Shown here one piece after another: positions 1 through 9,148 of a DNA stretch of 44,850 nucleotides (the stretch's first letter is position 1; each line of letters begins with the position of its first letter). The notes below the pieces were generated by a model, which was given only the letters and a program-made list of their open reading frames with translations, ran no database searches and had not been told where the DNA came from. Origin of the DNA: Elusimicrobiota bacterium (GTDB taxonomy: Bacteria; CAYTYR01; UBA6262); contig PMCA01000036.1 of assembly GCA_003153935.1 (NCBI GenBank), positions 1 to 44,850 on the forward strand. The letters are read 5' to 3'. The translations under genes and the position numbers were made by a program.

Positions 1-1138
1 GATAGAGAAGATGCCGGAAGGCTTTGGCTCAATCGGGCATACCGACAACTCCCCGGTGGCGGCCATGGCAAAGAAGGAGCAGAAATTCTTTGCGATCCAG
101 TTCCACCCCGAAGTCGCGCATACCGATGAGGGCATGAGGATCTTGCGGAATTTCGTGTTTGAGATCAGCGGCTGCAAGCCGACTTGGGAGATGGCGTCTT
201 TCATCGAGTGGTCAATTGCCGATATCCGGTCGCGGGTCGGCGGCAAAAAGGTTATATGCGCGCTCAGCGGGGGGGTCGATTCCTCGGTAGTGGCGCTGCT
301 GCTTCACAAGGCTGTCGGAGAACAGCTGACCTGCATCTTTGTGGACAACGGGGTGCTCAGAAAAGACGAGGCCGAAAAGGTCAGGAAGACCTTCAGCGAT
401 CATTTTCATATCAATCTCGACTTTGTGGACGCGCGCTTCCGGTTTCTCGACAGACTAAAAGGAGTGATTGATCCCGAAAAGAAGCGCAAGATCATCGGGC
501 ATGAATTCATAAATATTTTTGATAAGGAAGCCCGCCGTATCCGTGGCGTTAAGTACCTGGCCCAGGGGACATTGTATCCCGATGTCATAGAAAGCGTCTC
601 GGTCAAAGGACCCTCGGCTACTATCAAGAGCCATCATAACGTAGGCGGCCTGCCCAAGAAGATGAATTTAAAGCTGGTTGAGCCGCTTAAATTCCTGTTC
701 AAGGACGAAGTGCGTAAACTGGGACGCGAACTGGGAATATCCGAAGAGATAATCAACCGGCAACCATTCCCCGGACCGGGACTGGCCATCCGCATCCTGG
801 GCGAAGTCACCCTGGAACGGGTTGAACTGCTGCGCCTGGCCGATATCATAATCGTGGAAGAGATAAAGAAGGCTAATTTATACAACCAGATCTGGCAATC
901 TTTCGCCGTGCTCCTACCCGTAAAAAGCGTAGGGGTTATGGGCGATGAACGCACTTATGAGAATACCATCGCTTTGCGCGCCGTGAATTCCAATGACGGC
1001 ATGACCGCCGACTGGGTGCGCCTGCCTTATGAGATACTGGCGCACATATCCAACCGCATCATCAACGAAGTCAAAGGCGTCAACCGGGTAGTATATGACA
1101 TCAGCTCCAAGCCCCCGGCGACGATAGAATGGGAATAG
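1..1138 (+). CDS. guaA: GMP synthase (glutamine-hydrolysing), 5' truncated
   Basis: Converts XMP to GMP using ATP and glutamine. The reading frame is open to the left window edge, so the N-terminus and the glutamine-amidotransferase nucleophile are missing. What remains, numbered from the internal Met at base 11, is the end of the amidotransferase domain with FHPEV (residues 31-35), then the ATP pyrophosphatase domain with the P-loop SGGVDSS (86-92), then the dimerisation domain ending in KPPATIEWE, the usual GuaA C-terminus. It heads the visible part of the nucleotide cluster and is followed at once by a heptamer array and purC. Identification is very secure; only the start is unknown. Confidence 0.97.
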   Translation, partial: IEKMPEGFGSIGHTDNSPVAAMAKKEQKFFAIQFHPEVAHTDEGMRILRNFVFEISGCKPTWEMASFIEWSIADIRSRVGGKKVICALSGGVDSSVVALLLHKAVGEQLTCIFVDNGVLRKDEAEKVRKTFSDHFHINLDFVDARFRFLDRLKGVIDPEKKRKIIGHEFINIFDKEARRIRGVKYLAQGTLYPDVIESVSVKGPSATIKSHHNVGGLPKKMNLKLVEPLKFLFKDEVRKLGRELGISEEIINRQPFPGPGLAIRILGEVTLERVELLRLADIIIVEEIKKANLYNQIWQSFAVLLPVKSVGVMGDERTYENTIALRAVNSNDGMTADWVRLPYEILAHISNRIINEVKGVNRVVYDISSKPPATIEWE

Positions 1139-1172
1139 TGCAGTTGATAGTTAAGTGTTGATAGTTGATAGA
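1139..1172. repeat. Heptamer array between guaA and purC
   Basis: Four 7-base units in register at 1142-1169: AGTTGAT, AGTTAAG, TGTTGAT, AGTTGAT. The array begins three bases after the guaA stop codon and ends about 10 bases before the purC Shine-Dalgarno sequence (AGAGGA). It is a single arm with no inverted partner nearby. The same unit recurs at 14891-14918 and 19878-19898. Confidence 0.8.
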
Positions 1173-1189
1173 AAATACAGAGGAAACAA

Positions 1190-2074
1190 ATGATAGTTAC
1201 TGAAACAAACATTAAAGAGTTTCCCTTATTGACCAAAGGTAAAGTCCGCGACGTCTACGACCTCGGCGATGAATTGCTGATCGTGGCCAGCGACCGTATC
1301 AGCGCTTTTGATTTTGTTTTGCCGACGCCGATACCGGACAAGGGGAAGATACTGACGCAAATCAGCGTTTTTTTCTTTGACCTTACCAAGGAAATCATCC
1401 CCAATCACCTTATAACCACTGATGTCGCCAAATTTCCGCAGGAACTGGCGTCTTATAGCGCCATACTGAAAGACCGTTCCATGCTGGTCAAAAAAGCCAA
1501 ACGCCTGGACGTTGAATGCGTAGTCAGGGGATACCTGGCCGGCAGCGGCCTAAAGGACTATAGGAGGACCCAAAGCGTCTGCGGCATTAAACTTCCCGCC
1601 GGCCTGGTGGAGGGCGATAGACTTCCGGCAGATATATTCACCCCGTCAAGTAAAGCTGAACAGGGACTGCATGACGAGAATATAACCGAGCAGGAAGTCG
1701 AGAAGCTCGTAGGGAAGAAATTAGCCGGCGAACTGAGAGAAAAAAGCTTGAGTGTCTACAAAAAAGCCAGTGACTACGCCCGCGGCAAGGGCATTATTTT
1801 AGCCGATACTAAGTTCGAGTTTGGCCTGGTAGGCGGGCAGATGATCCTGATCGACGAGGTTTTCACGCCGGATTCATCGCGCTTCTGGGACCTGGCAGAA
1901 TACCAGCCAGGAAAACCGCAGCCCAGTTTTGACAAGCAATTCGTCCGCGACTACCTGGAGAGCCTGCATTGGTCCAAGCAACCGCCGGTGCCGGTCCTGC
2001 CGGAAGACATAGTACATAAAACACGGGAGAAATATCTGGAGGCCTATAAGCGGCTGACGGGAAAAGAGTTATAG
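1190..2074 (+). CDS. purC: SAICAR synthase
   Basis: Phosphoribosylaminoimidazole-succinocarboxamide synthase joins CAIR and aspartate with ATP in IMP synthesis. The protein has 294 residues, the usual size of the longer bacterial/eukaryotic-type enzyme. It shows the N-terminal GKVRDVYD nucleotide-binding motif, SDRISAFD, the substrate motif VVRGYLAGSG (about 110-120) and the C-terminal segment with DTKFEFG. The start is the ATG preceded by AGAGGA at a normal distance. It follows guaA across a heptamer array and is followed 7 bases later by purS, so it is very likely cotranscribed. Confidence 0.97.
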   Translation: MIVTETNIKEFPLLTKGKVRDVYDLGDELLIVASDRISAFDFVLPTPIPDKGKILTQISVFFFDLTKEIIPNHLITTDVAKFPQELASYSAILKDRSMLVKKAKRLDVECVVRGYLAGSGLKDYRRTQSVCGIKLPAGLVEGDRLPADIFTPSSKAEQGLHDENITEQEVEKLVGKKLAGELREKSLSVYKKASDYARGKGIILADTKFEFGLVGGQMILIDEVFTPDSSRFWDLAEYQPGKPQPSFDKQFVRDYLESLHWSKQPPVPVLPEDIVHKTREKYLEAYKRLTGKEL

Positions 2075-2081
2075 AAAAATT

Positions 2082-2564
2082 ATGATCTACCGTATCGAAG
2101 TCGGTTACAAAAAAAACATCCTGGATGCCCTGGGAGAGAGCGTCAATAAGGATATACACGACCTGGGCATAAAGAAAGTTTCCAAAGTTAAGTCGGTGCA
2201 GATCTATAAAATAGACGCCGACTTAAATTTTGCCCAGGTGGATGAACTCTGCCGCAAGCTCCTGATCGATCCCATTACCCAGGAATATCTGGTTAACCAA
2301 CCGGTGGAACACGAAGCCGCGCTGCCTCATATCCTGGTCGAGGTCTGGTTCAAGAAGGGGGTTACCGACGCCGTGGGGGATACGGTGATCACCGGCGCGC
2401 GTGACCTGAACATCCAGGGCGCCATAAACTCCGTTCACACCGGTACCAAGTATGTTCTGTACGGCCAGAAACTTACCACCCAGCAGGCGGAAACCATCGC
2501 CCGTAAACTGCTGGCTAACGCCATCGTGCAGGACTATAATATTAACCAGGGAAAACTCGCATGA
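2082..2564 (+). CDS. purS: PurS, tandem-duplicated single-chain form
   Basis: PurS is the small structural subunit of the PurL-PurQ-PurS FGAM synthase complex and helps pass ammonia from PurQ to PurL. Canonical PurS is about 80 residues and works as a dimer. This protein has 160 residues made of two PurS-like halves. Residues 1-77 run from YRIEVGYKKNILDALGE to LLIDPITQEYLV. Residues about 82-160 run from HILVEVWFKKGVTDAVGD to KLLANAIVQDYNI. Each half has the beta-alpha-beta-beta-alpha pattern and the KLL(I/A)(D/N)xI(T/V)Q(E/D)Y ending. Position between purC and purL, with a 4-base ATGA overlap into purL, supports the role. That the fusion acts as a covalent dimer is inference. Confidence 0.9.
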   Translation: MIYRIEVGYKKNILDALGESVNKDIHDLGIKKVSKVKSVQIYKIDADLNFAQVDELCRKLLIDPITQEYLVNQPVEHEAALPHILVEVWFKKGVTDAVGDTVITGARDLNIQGAINSVHTGTKYVLYGQKLTTQQAETIARKLLANAIVQDYNINQGKLA

Positions 2565-4981
2565 CGGAAACAGATAAAGTAAGCATCATCAACATACGGG
2601 ATCAGGGAGATGACGGACTGCTGGCTATTTCCCGCAAGAACCTGCTAGCCCTTAATTTAACGGAGATGAAGACCATCCAGGATTATTTCCGCGACCTTGG
2701 CCGAGATCCGACCGACGTGGAGCTGGAAACGCTGGCCCAGACCTGGAGCGAACATTGCAAGCATAAGACCCTGCGGGGGATCATTGAGTACAGATCGCAG
2801 ACGGCAGATGGCAGTTGGCAGTCAGAAACGATTGACAATCTATTAAAACAAACCGTGATGAAGGCCACCGCGGAACTTAACCTGCCCTGGTGCCTCAGTG
2901 TCTTTAAAGATAACGCCGGGGTTATAGATTTTACTAAAGACAACGCCCTGGCCTTTAAGGTGGAGACCCATAATCACCCCTCGGCGCTCGAGCCCTACGG
3001 CGGAGCAGGGACGGGTATCGGCGGCGTTATCCGGGATATAGTGGGGGTTGGCCTCGGCGCCAAACCGGTCGTCAATACCGATGTTTTTTGTTTCGGGCCG
3101 CCGGATACGCCTTTTGATTCTATCAGCGATAGTATCCTGCATCCGAAACGGATAGCCAAAGGAGTGGTCGCCGGTGTCAGGGATTACGGTAACCGCATGG
3201 GTATACCGACCACCAACGGCGCGGTTATATTTGACCCCAGCTTTATTTATAATCCGCTGGTGTTCTGCGGCACCGTCGGTCTGATGCCGAAAAAATATAT
3301 CAGCAAGGAAGTGCTTCCCGGGGACCTGGTCCTGGCAGTAGGCGGGCGCACCGGGCGGGACGGGATCCACGGCGCCACTTTTTCATCCATAGAGCTGGAC
3401 AAGGAGACCGAGGTTTCAGCCGTACAAATAGGCAATCCGATCGTAGAAAAGAAAGTTACGGATACTCTGCTGAAAGCCCGCGACCTGGACCTGTATCGCG
3501 GCGTTACCGACTGTGGCGCTGGTGGTTTCTCTTCGGCAGTCGGGGAACTGGGTGAGAGTTGCGGAGCCAGGGTCTACCTGGACCGGGCGCCTTTGAAATA
3601 CCAGGGAATGCTACCCTGGGAGATCTGGATCAGCGAATCGCAGGAAAGAATGGTACTGGCCGTGCCGCCGGAAAACCTGGACCGCATCATGGAAATATTT
3701 ACTGCGGAAAATGTGGAAGCCACGGTCATCGGACAGTTCACCGCCACTAAAAAACTGGAATTATTATATAACGAGGAAACGGTCGCCACCCTGGATATGG
3801 ATTTCCTGCACGACGGGGTACCGAGATACGTCAGGAAAGCGATGTGGCAGTTACATAAACACGAAGAACCGTCTGCGAGTCGCGAGTCGCGGGTCGCGGG
3901 TCAGAAATCATTGGGGAAGATTTTAAAACAAATTCTTTCACAGCCGACGGTAGCCAGCAAAGAGTGGATCATCCGGCAATACGATCATGAAGTCCAGGGT
4001 GGCAGCATCATCAAACCGCTGACCGGCGCCGTGAATGACGGGCCCAGCGATGCTTCTGTCTGCCGTCCGGACCTGTCCAGCTGGTCAGGATTTGTAGTGT
4101 CCAACGGGATCAATCCGCGCTACGGACTGATAGACCCTTACTGGATGACCGCCAGCGCTATAGACGAAGCTCTGCGTAACCTGGTCTGCGTAGGCGGGGA
4201 TATAGAAAGAACAGCCCTGCTGGATAATTTTTGCTGGGGCAATCCCGACAAGGAAGAACAACTAGGCGGTATCGTGCGCGCCGCCCGGGCCTGCTATGAC
4301 GCCGCTAAGGCCTATAAAACACCGTTCATCAGCGGTAAGGACAGTTTAAACAACGAATACTCGCTGGAAGGCAGATCCTTATCGATCATGGCTACGATGC
4401 TTATATCGGCCATTTCCGTTATCTCCGATGTAAGAAAATGCATCACAATGGATATCAAGAAGAGCGGAAATTTGATCTACCTACTGGGTGATACTTATGA
4501 GGAATTAGGCGGTTCGCAGTACCTGGCGCTGTTGGGTTTAACGGGCAATGGTGTCCCCAGGGTTAATTTCGCTAAAGCCAAGTCGTTATTTACCTCCTTA
4601 ACTAAAGCCATCGGGCAAGGCCTCGTTGCCTCCTGCCATGACTTGAGCGAAGGCGGCCTGGCGGTGGCAGCGGCGGAGATGGCTTTTGCCGGGAATCTTG
4701 GGATGGAAATACAGTTGGCAGATGGCAGTTGGCAAATAGCAGATAAAGACAAAAACGAAACCGCGATACTTTTCAGTGAAAGTAATTCCAGATTTTTGGT
4801 GGAAGTGGACCCAAAGAATAAAAAAGCTTTTGAAAAAGCGATGAAAGGGCAGTCTGTAGCTTTGATCGGTAAGGTTCGTAAAGATAAAACTTTGCAGGTC
4901 AAAGGATTAGGTGGGAAAGTAATTTTAAAAGAAAATATCGCCGGGCTGAAAGAAACCTGGCAGAAAACGTTAAGATGGTAA
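2561..4981 (+). CDS. purL: FGAM synthase, large subunit PurL
   Basis: Phosphoribosylformylglycinamidine synthase II uses ATP and ammonia from PurQ to make FGAM. At 806 residues it is longer than the common small PurL (about 720-750). It has the signature WSEHCKHKT near residue 65, VETHNHPSALEPYGGA (about 136-150), GRTGRDGIHGATFSS, DCGAGG and the second-half HDLSEGG motif near 690. Three insertions at residues about 79-88, 439-448 and 718-729 are encoded by heptamer arrays. They read through in frame and seem to lie in loops or the inter-half linker. The ATG overlaps the purS stop by four bases and purQ starts 1 base after the stop. Function is secure; the insertions are unusual. Confidence 0.97.
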   Translation: MTETDKVSIINIRDQGDDGLLAISRKNLLALNLTEMKTIQDYFRDLGRDPTDVELETLAQTWSEHCKHKTLRGIIEYRSQTADGSWQSETIDNLLKQTVMKATAELNLPWCLSVFKDNAGVIDFTKDNALAFKVETHNHPSALEPYGGAGTGIGGVIRDIVGVGLGAKPVVNTDVFCFGPPDTPFDSISDSILHPKRIAKGVVAGVRDYGNRMGIPTTNGAVIFDPSFIYNPLVFCGTVGLMPKKYISKEVLPGDLVLAVGGRTGRDGIHGATFSSIELDKETEVSAVQIGNPIVEKKVTDTLLKARDLDLYRGVTDCGAGGFSSAVGELGESCGARVYLDRAPLKYQGMLPWEIWISESQERMVLAVPPENLDRIMEIFTAENVEATVIGQFTATKKLELLYNEETVATLDMDFLHDGVPRYVRKAMWQLHKHEEPSASRESRVAGQKSLGKILKQILSQPTVASKEWIIRQYDHEVQGGSIIKPLTGAVNDGPSDASVCRPDLSSWSGFVVSNGINPRYGLIDPYWMTASAIDEALRNLVCVGGDIERTALLDNFCWGNPDKEEQLGGIVRAARACYDAAKAYKTPFISGKDSLNNEYSLEGRSLSIMATMLISAISVISDVRKCITMDIKKSGNLIYLLGDTYEELGGSQYLALLGLTGNGVPRVNFAKAKSLFTSLTKAIGQGLVASCHDLSEGGLAVAAAEMAFAGNLGMEIQLADGSWQIADKDKNETAILFSESNSRFLVEVDPKNKKAFEKAMKGQSVALIGKVRKDKTLQVKGLGGKVILKENIAGLKETWQKTLRW
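2795..2825 (+). repeat. In-frame heptamer array 1 inside purL
   Basis: Four units in register: TCGCAGA, CGGCAGA, TGGCAGT, TGGCAGT. They encode SQTADGSWQ at PurL residues 79-87, just after the conserved SEHC signature. An 18-base stretch at 2803-2820 is identical to 4717-4734 in the same gene and is read in the same frame. Confidence 0.85.
3875..3902 (+). repeat. In-frame heptamer array 2 inside purL
   Basis: Four perfect-register units: GCGAGTC twice, then GCGGGTC twice. They encode ASRESRVAG at residues 439-447, in the linker between the two PurL halves. The same CGAGTC/CGGGTC words occur in the carB-alaS spacer at 27452-27482. Confidence 0.88.
4712..4746 (+). repeat. In-frame heptamer array 3 inside purL
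   Basis: Five units in register: CAGTTGG, CAGATGG, CAGTTGG, CAAATAG, CAGATAA. They encode QLADGSWQIADK at residues 718-729. The TAG and TAA in the last two units are out of frame. It shares 21 of 23 bases with 2798-2820. Confidence 0.85.
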
Positions 4982-4982
4982 A

Positions 4983-5777
4983 ATGCTAAAACCTAAAGTA
5001 CTCATACTACGAACGGCCGGTACGAATTGCGATATGGAGACGGAACACGCTTTCCGCCTTGCCAGCGGTGATCCGCGCCGGGTGCACATAAATGAACTGG
5101 TGGCCAAAAGGGAAGTTATGGCCAGTTATGATATCCTGGCCATACCCGGCGGCTTTTCTTACGGCGATGATATCGCCAGCGGCAAGGTCCTGGCCAACGA
5201 ATTGCGTTATGAGTTAGGTGAACAAGTACGCGATTTTGCTTCCTGCGGCAAGCCGGTCATCGGTATCTGCAACGGTTTCCAGGTATTGGTAAAAGCCGGT
5301 TTACTGCCCGGGTTCACGCCCATAGACGAAGAGTTGCAGGCTACGCTTACTTTTAACGATTCTGCTAAATTCGAGGCCCGGTGGATCTATCTCAAGGTTT
5401 CCACTAAGAACAAATGCTTATGGACCAAAGGCATTAAAAAATTATTGACCTTACCCGTAGCCCACGGCGAGGGCAAGTTCATACCCAGGGAGAAGAAAGT
5501 GCTCGATCTGTTAAAAAATAACGGCCAGGTAGTACTGCAATATACTGACGCCAAAGGTAAGTCTGCCGGCTATCCGGCCAACCCGAACGGCTCAGTGGAA
5601 AGTATTGCCGGCATCTGCAACCCGCAAGGTAATGTGTTCGGCCTGATGCCGCATCCGGAGAGGCACTTAACCAAATATAACCATCCCCGTTGGACCAGGG
5701 AAAAACTTGGCGAGAAGGGTGACGGCTTACAGATTTTTATAAATGCAGTAGAGTACTCAAAGAAGAAAAAGTTATAA
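4983..5777 (+). CDS. purQ: FGAM synthase, glutaminase subunit PurQ
   Basis: Class I glutamine amidotransferase that releases ammonia for PurL. The protein has 264 residues, slightly longer than the Bacillus type (about 227). The N-terminus [14 protein letters not shown] is typical. The catalytic triad is visible as Cys96 in GICNGFQ, and His224 and Glu226 in MPHPER. The gene lies 1 base after purL, and with purS and purL it makes up the three-subunit enzyme. Its stop codon TAA (5775-5777) is the last three bases of the first GTTATAA heptamer unit of the downstream repeat, so the C-terminal end of the reading frame runs into the repeat. Confidence 0.96.
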   Translation: MLKPKVLILRTAGTNCDMETEHAFRLASGDPRRVHINELVAKREVMASYDILAIPGGFSYGDDIASGKVLANELRYELGEQVRDFASCGKPVIGICNGFQVLVKAGLLPGFTPIDEELQATLTFNDSAKFEARWIYLKVSTKNKCLWTKGIKKLLTLPVAHGEGKFIPREKKVLDLLKNNGQVVLQYTDAKGKSAGYPANPNGSVESIAGICNPQGNVFGLMPHPERHLTKYNHPRWTREKLGEKGDGLQIFINAVEYSKKKKL

Positions 5778-5852
5778 GTTATAAGTTTTAAGTTATGGAT
5801 AAATTTATTCTACCTAAACTTAACACTTAACACTTTAAACTTTCAACTTATG
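5771..5852. repeat. Inverted heptamer element between purQ and purF
   Basis: The left arm 5771-5798 has four units: GTTATAA, GTTATAA, GTTTTAA, GTTATGG. The right arm 5818-5852 has five units: ACTTAAC, ACTTAAC, ACTTTAA, ACTTTCA, ACTTATG. The arms are imperfect reverse complements around a loop of about 19 bases and can fold into a long AT-rich hairpin. The left arm supplies the purQ stop codon. The right arm ends 4 bases before the purF Shine-Dalgarno AAGAGG (5857-5862). Confidence 0.85.
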
Positions 5853-5868
5853 TACTAAGAGGTTATCA

Positions 5869-7224
5869 ATGTATAATGAATTAAATGAAAAATGCGGAGT
5901 ATTCGGTATCTACGGCCACCTGGAAGCGGCCCGGTTGACTTACCTGGGCTTGTACGCTCTCCAGCACCGTGGCCAGGAATCAGCCGGGATCGTCACTGCC
6001 GACGGCCGTAATATGTTTTCCCACCTGGGCATGGGCCTGGTGGCGGATATTTTTAACCGCGATGTCCTGGATAAATTGCCCGGTTACCTGGCTATCGGTC
6101 ATAACCGTTATTCAACTACCGGTATGAGTTTTATTAAGAACGCGCAGCCGATCCTGATCAAATACGCCAAGGGCCAGCTTGCCATCGGACATAATGGCAA
6201 TCTTACCAATACCGACCAGATACGGCAACGCCTGGAAAAAGAAGGCTCGATATTCCAAACCACCAGCGATACCGAGGTGATCCTGCATCTTATCGCCAAA
6301 GCCAACGGCGTCCCTCTGGATGTAGCAGTGGTCAAGGCACTGAAACAGGTTAAAGGCGCCTATTCCCTGGTCATGGCCACGGCGGATACTTTGATCGCGG
6401 CACGTGATCCTTACGGGGTTCGCCCGCTCTGCCTGGGCCGTTTGGGAGACGCTTATGTAATTTCCAGCGAAACTTGCGCCCTGGACCTGATCAACGCCAC
6501 TTATGTCCGCGATATAGAGCCCGGTGAACTGGTCATCATAAACGATCAAGGGCTCAAGAGCATAAAATTCGCCAAAGAAAGAAAATCGGCTTTGTGTATT
6601 TTTGAATTTATCTACTTCAGCCGCCCGGATAGTTATGTTTTCGGTCACAACGTCCATATGATCAGGCGGGAATACGGCAAACAGCTGGCCCGGGAATCGC
6701 AGGTAAAAGCTGACCTGGTCATACCGGTACCGGACAGCGCCAACAGCGCGGCCGTGGGCTACGCCGAACAAGCGGGCATACCCTTTGAAACAGGGTTGAT
6801 ACGTAACCACTACATCGGAAGGACTTTCATCGAACCCGACCAGCAGATACGCGACTTCGGCGCCAAGATCAAATACAATCCAGTACGGGAAGTGTTGAAG
6901 GGCAAACGCGTGGTGGTAATAGACGATTCTATTGTCAGAGGCACGACCTCGCGTAAGCTGGTAAAAATGATCTACGAGGCCGGCGCCAAGGAAGTGCACC
7001 TGCGCATCAGTTCCCCGCCGATAATCGGACCCTGTTTTTACGGTATTGACACACCGACCAAAAAGGAACTGATCGCCAGCTCCCATACCGTAAAAGAGAT
7101 AGAAAAATATCTTGGGGTGGATAGCCTGCGCTACCTGAGCCTGTCGGGATTATTAAAAGCCAGCAAGGTAGAATCAACCAAGTTTTGTTGCGCCTGTTTC
7201 ACTGATGACTACCCGATAAAATAG
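5869..7224 (+). CDS. purF: Amidophosphoribosyltransferase
   Basis: First committed step of purine synthesis: PRPP plus glutamine to phosphoribosylamine. The protein has 451 residues. It starts with an 8-residue propeptide before Cys9 (KCGVFGIYG), the N-terminal nucleophile after processing. The glutaminase domain has HRGQESAGI and IGHNRYST. The PRPP-binding motif [16 protein letters not shown] lies near residue 347. Cys in [14 protein letters not shown], Cys in GPCFYG and the C-terminal CCACF match the iron-sulfur (Bacillus-type) PurF. The ATG is preceded by AAGAGG. A heptamer hairpin separates it from purQ; purD follows after 8 bases. Confidence 0.97.
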   Translation: MYNELNEKCGVFGIYGHLEAARLTYLGLYALQHRGQESAGIVTADGRNMFSHLGMGLVADIFNRDVLDKLPGYLAIGHNRYSTTGMSFIKNAQPILIKYAKGQLAIGHNGNLTNTDQIRQRLEKEGSIFQTTSDTEVILHLIAKANGVPLDVAVVKALKQVKGAYSLVMATADTLIAARDPYGVRPLCLGRLGDAYVISSETCALDLINATYVRDIEPGELVIINDQGLKSIKFAKERKSALCIFEFIYFSRPDSYVFGHNVHMIRREYGKQLARESQVKADLVIPVPDSANSAAVGYAEQAGIPFETGLIRNHYIGRTFIEPDQQIRDFGAKIKYNPVREVLKGKRVVVIDDSIVRGTTSRKLVKMIYEAGAKEVHLRISSPPIIGPCFYGIDTPTKKELIASSHTVKEIEKYLGVDSLRYLSLSGLLKASKVESTKFCCACFTDDYPIK

Positions 7225-7232
7225 GAGAAGTC

Positions 7233-8561
7233 ATGAACATCCTCGTGATCGGCGGGGGCGGACGCGAACATGCCCTCGTATGGAAACTAAGGCAAAGTCC
7301 CGCAGCCGGTGAGATACATTGCCTGCCGGGAAACGCGGGTATAGAAGGTATCGCCAAATGCGCCGATAAACCCGTGGATGATTTACCGGCTATAGACAAA
7401 TACTGCAAGAATCACAACATCGGGCTGGTAGTGGTCGGACCCGAAGTGCCCCTGATAAAAGGAATTACCGACTATCTGGAACAGCGCAACTACAAGGTCT
7501 TTGGTCCCAATAAGCAGGCCGCTATGCTGGAAGGCAGTAAGGCGTACTCCAAGAATTTCATGAAGAAATACGGGATACCGACACCTCGTTTTGAAATATT
7601 CACCCATCCTAAACAAGCCCTTGATTTTATCAAGAAGCCGGTCTTTAAGAACGGTGTGGAAAAAGCCGGATATCCGATCGTGGTCAAAGCCGACGGATTA
7701 GCCGCGGGCAAAGGCGTCATCATCTGCCACAACCAGGCGGAGGCGGAAAAGGCCGTGGACATGATCATGCTCAAAAAGATGTTCGGCCAGGCCGGCGACA
7801 AAGTTATCATGGAAGAATGCCTGGAAGGGGAAGAAGCGTCGTTCCTGTGTTTTACCGATGGGGAAACAATTGTTCCCATGCTTCCCGCCCAGGACCATAA
7901 AAGGGTTTACGACGACGATAAGGGACCCAATACCGGCGGCATGGGCAGCTACGCGCCCGTAACCAAGCTCAGCGCGGAGCTGATGCGCAAGATTCAGGAA
8001 CGAGTCCTGAACGGTACTTTGCAGGGATTGAAACAGGAAAAGATCCGCTATCGCGGAGTGATCTTTGTCGGAATAATGATTGTCAAAGATGAGCCCTATG
8101 TGTTAGAATATAACGTTAGGTTCGGTGATCCGGAGACAGAAGTGATACTGCCACTGTTAAAGACGGACCTGGTCAAGATAATCGAATATATCTCCATAGG
8201 TAAATTGAAAGATATAAAGATCGAATGGGAAAATAAATCCTGCGTCTGCGTCGTCATGGCCAGCGAAGGCTACCCCGGAGGATTCCCTAAGGGGAAGGTG
8301 ATAACCGGGCTAGACAGCGCCGCTGCCTTAAAAGAAACCATGGTTTTCCACGCTGGCACCGCTTATCCTCAGCGGGAGACGGCCCAGGGACTGATAGAAT
8401 ACGACCGTTCAAAAATTGTTACCAGCGGCGGCCGGGTACTGGGAGTTACCACCCTGGGAACAGACCTGAGGGAAGCGATTGACCGGGCCTACCAGGCTGT
8501 GGGTATGATACAGTTCGAGGGAGCTCACTGGCGCAAGGATATAGGTAAAAAAGGGCTATAA
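7233..8561 (+). CDS. purD: Phosphoribosylamine-glycine ligase (GAR synthetase)
   Basis: ATP-grasp ligase making GAR from phosphoribosylamine and glycine. The 442 residues are slightly longer than usual (about 425), partly through the insert FIKKPVFKNGVEKAG before VVKADGLAAGKGVI. Motifs seen: N-terminal ILVIGGGGREHAL, GPEVPL, LEGSKAYSK, DHKRVYDDDKGPNTGGMG, EYNVRFGDPETE. The start is the ATG after AGGAGA in the 8-base gap from purF. It ends just before the second inverted heptamer element. Confidence 0.97.
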   Translation: MNILVIGGGGREHALVWKLRQSPAAGEIHCLPGNAGIEGIAKCADKPVDDLPAIDKYCKNHNIGLVVVGPEVPLIKGITDYLEQRNYKVFGPNKQAAMLEGSKAYSKNFMKKYGIPTPRFEIFTHPKQALDFIKKPVFKNGVEKAGYPIVVKADGLAAGKGVIICHNQAEAEKAVDMIMLKKMFGQAGDKVIMEECLEGEEASFLCFTDGETIVPMLPAQDHKRVYDDDKGPNTGGMGSYAPVTKLSAELMRKIQERVLNGTLQGLKQEKIRYRGVIFVGIMIVKDEPYVLEYNVRFGDPETEVILPLLKTDLVKIIEYISIGKLKDIKIEWENKSCVCVVMASEGYPGGFPKGKVITGLDSAAALKETMVFHAGTAYPQRETAQGLIEYDRSKIVTSGGRVLGVTTLGTDLREAIDRAYQAVGMIQFEGAHWRKDIGKKGL

Positions 8562-8572
8562 AGACAAAAACT

Positions 8573-8660
8573 GTGTTAAGTTTTAAGTGATAAGTGTTAA
8601 ATTAATGAAATGATTTTTAACCTAAACTTAAAACTTTTAACTTATAACTTAAAACTATAA
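8573..8660. repeat. Inverted heptamer element between purD and purE
   Basis: The left arm 8573-8600 has four units: GTGTTAA, GTTTTAA, GTGATAA, GTGTTAA. The right arm 8626-8660 has five units: ACTTAAA, ACTTTTA, ACTTATA, ACTTAAA, ACTATAA. The arms are imperfect reverse complements around a loop of about 25 bases. This has the same four-plus-five layout as the purQ-purF element, with related but not identical units. Confidence 0.85.
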
Positions 8661-8686
8661 TAAAGACTGTAATGTGGAGATTATTT

Positions 8687-9148
8687 ATGAAACATAAAGT
8701 AGCTATCATAATGGGCAGCGAATCGGACCGCGAGATCATGGCCGAAGCGGGAAACGTTTTGGACTCTTTCCAGATACCCTACGAGATCAAGGTAATGAGC
8801 GCGCATCGCACCCCGGAAAAAGTGGCGGCCTTCGCCAAACAAGCGGAGCAACACGGCTTCACCGTGATCATCTCCGGAGCCGGTAAAGCGGCACACCTGC
8901 CGGGAGTTATCGCCGCCTATACGGCACTGCCCGTAATAGGCGTACCGATCAAGACTAAGGACCTGTACGGTCTGGACTCCTTGCTGTCCATCGTGCAAAT
9001 GCCAGCCGGCGTGCCTGTAGCGACAGTAGCCATTAACGGGGCCAAGAACGCCGGCATATTAGCCGCGCAAATCGTCTCCCTTTACGATAAGAAAGTCAGC
9101 AATCAGGTAAAGGCTTATAAAAAACGGCTGGCCGCCGGGAGTAAATAA
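8687..9148 (+). CDS. purE: N5-carboxyaminoimidazole ribonucleotide mutase (class I PurE)
   Basis: Interconverts N5-CAIR and CAIR. SAHRTP, the AAHLPG motif and [16 protein letters not shown] match class I PurE, which normally depends on PurK; no purK is seen here. The usual GAGGAAHLPG reads [11 protein letters not shown] chose the ATG at 8687 because GGAGA (8676-8680) lies 6 bases upstream; a longer frame from the ATG at 8672 would add five residues (MWRLF) and lack a ribosome-binding site. The product has 153 residues. Its TAA stop overlaps the pyrR ATG by one base. Confidence 0.94.
   Translation: MKHKVAIIMGSESDREIMAEAGNVLDSFQIPYEIKVMSAHRTPEKVAAFAKQAEQHGFTVIISGAGKAAHLPGVIAAYTALPVIGVPIKTKDLYGLDSLLSIVQMPAGVPVATVAINGAKNAGILAAQIVSLYDKKVSNQVKAYKKRLAAGSK

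Noticed and set aside
5771-5852. Possible CRISPR array
   Set aside because: The units are 7 bases with no spacers and form one inverted pair; no cas genes are in the window.
6112-7086. A 324-residue minus-strand frame opposite purF
   Set aside because: purF is certain on the + strand; the reverse frame has biased composition typical of antisense shadows.
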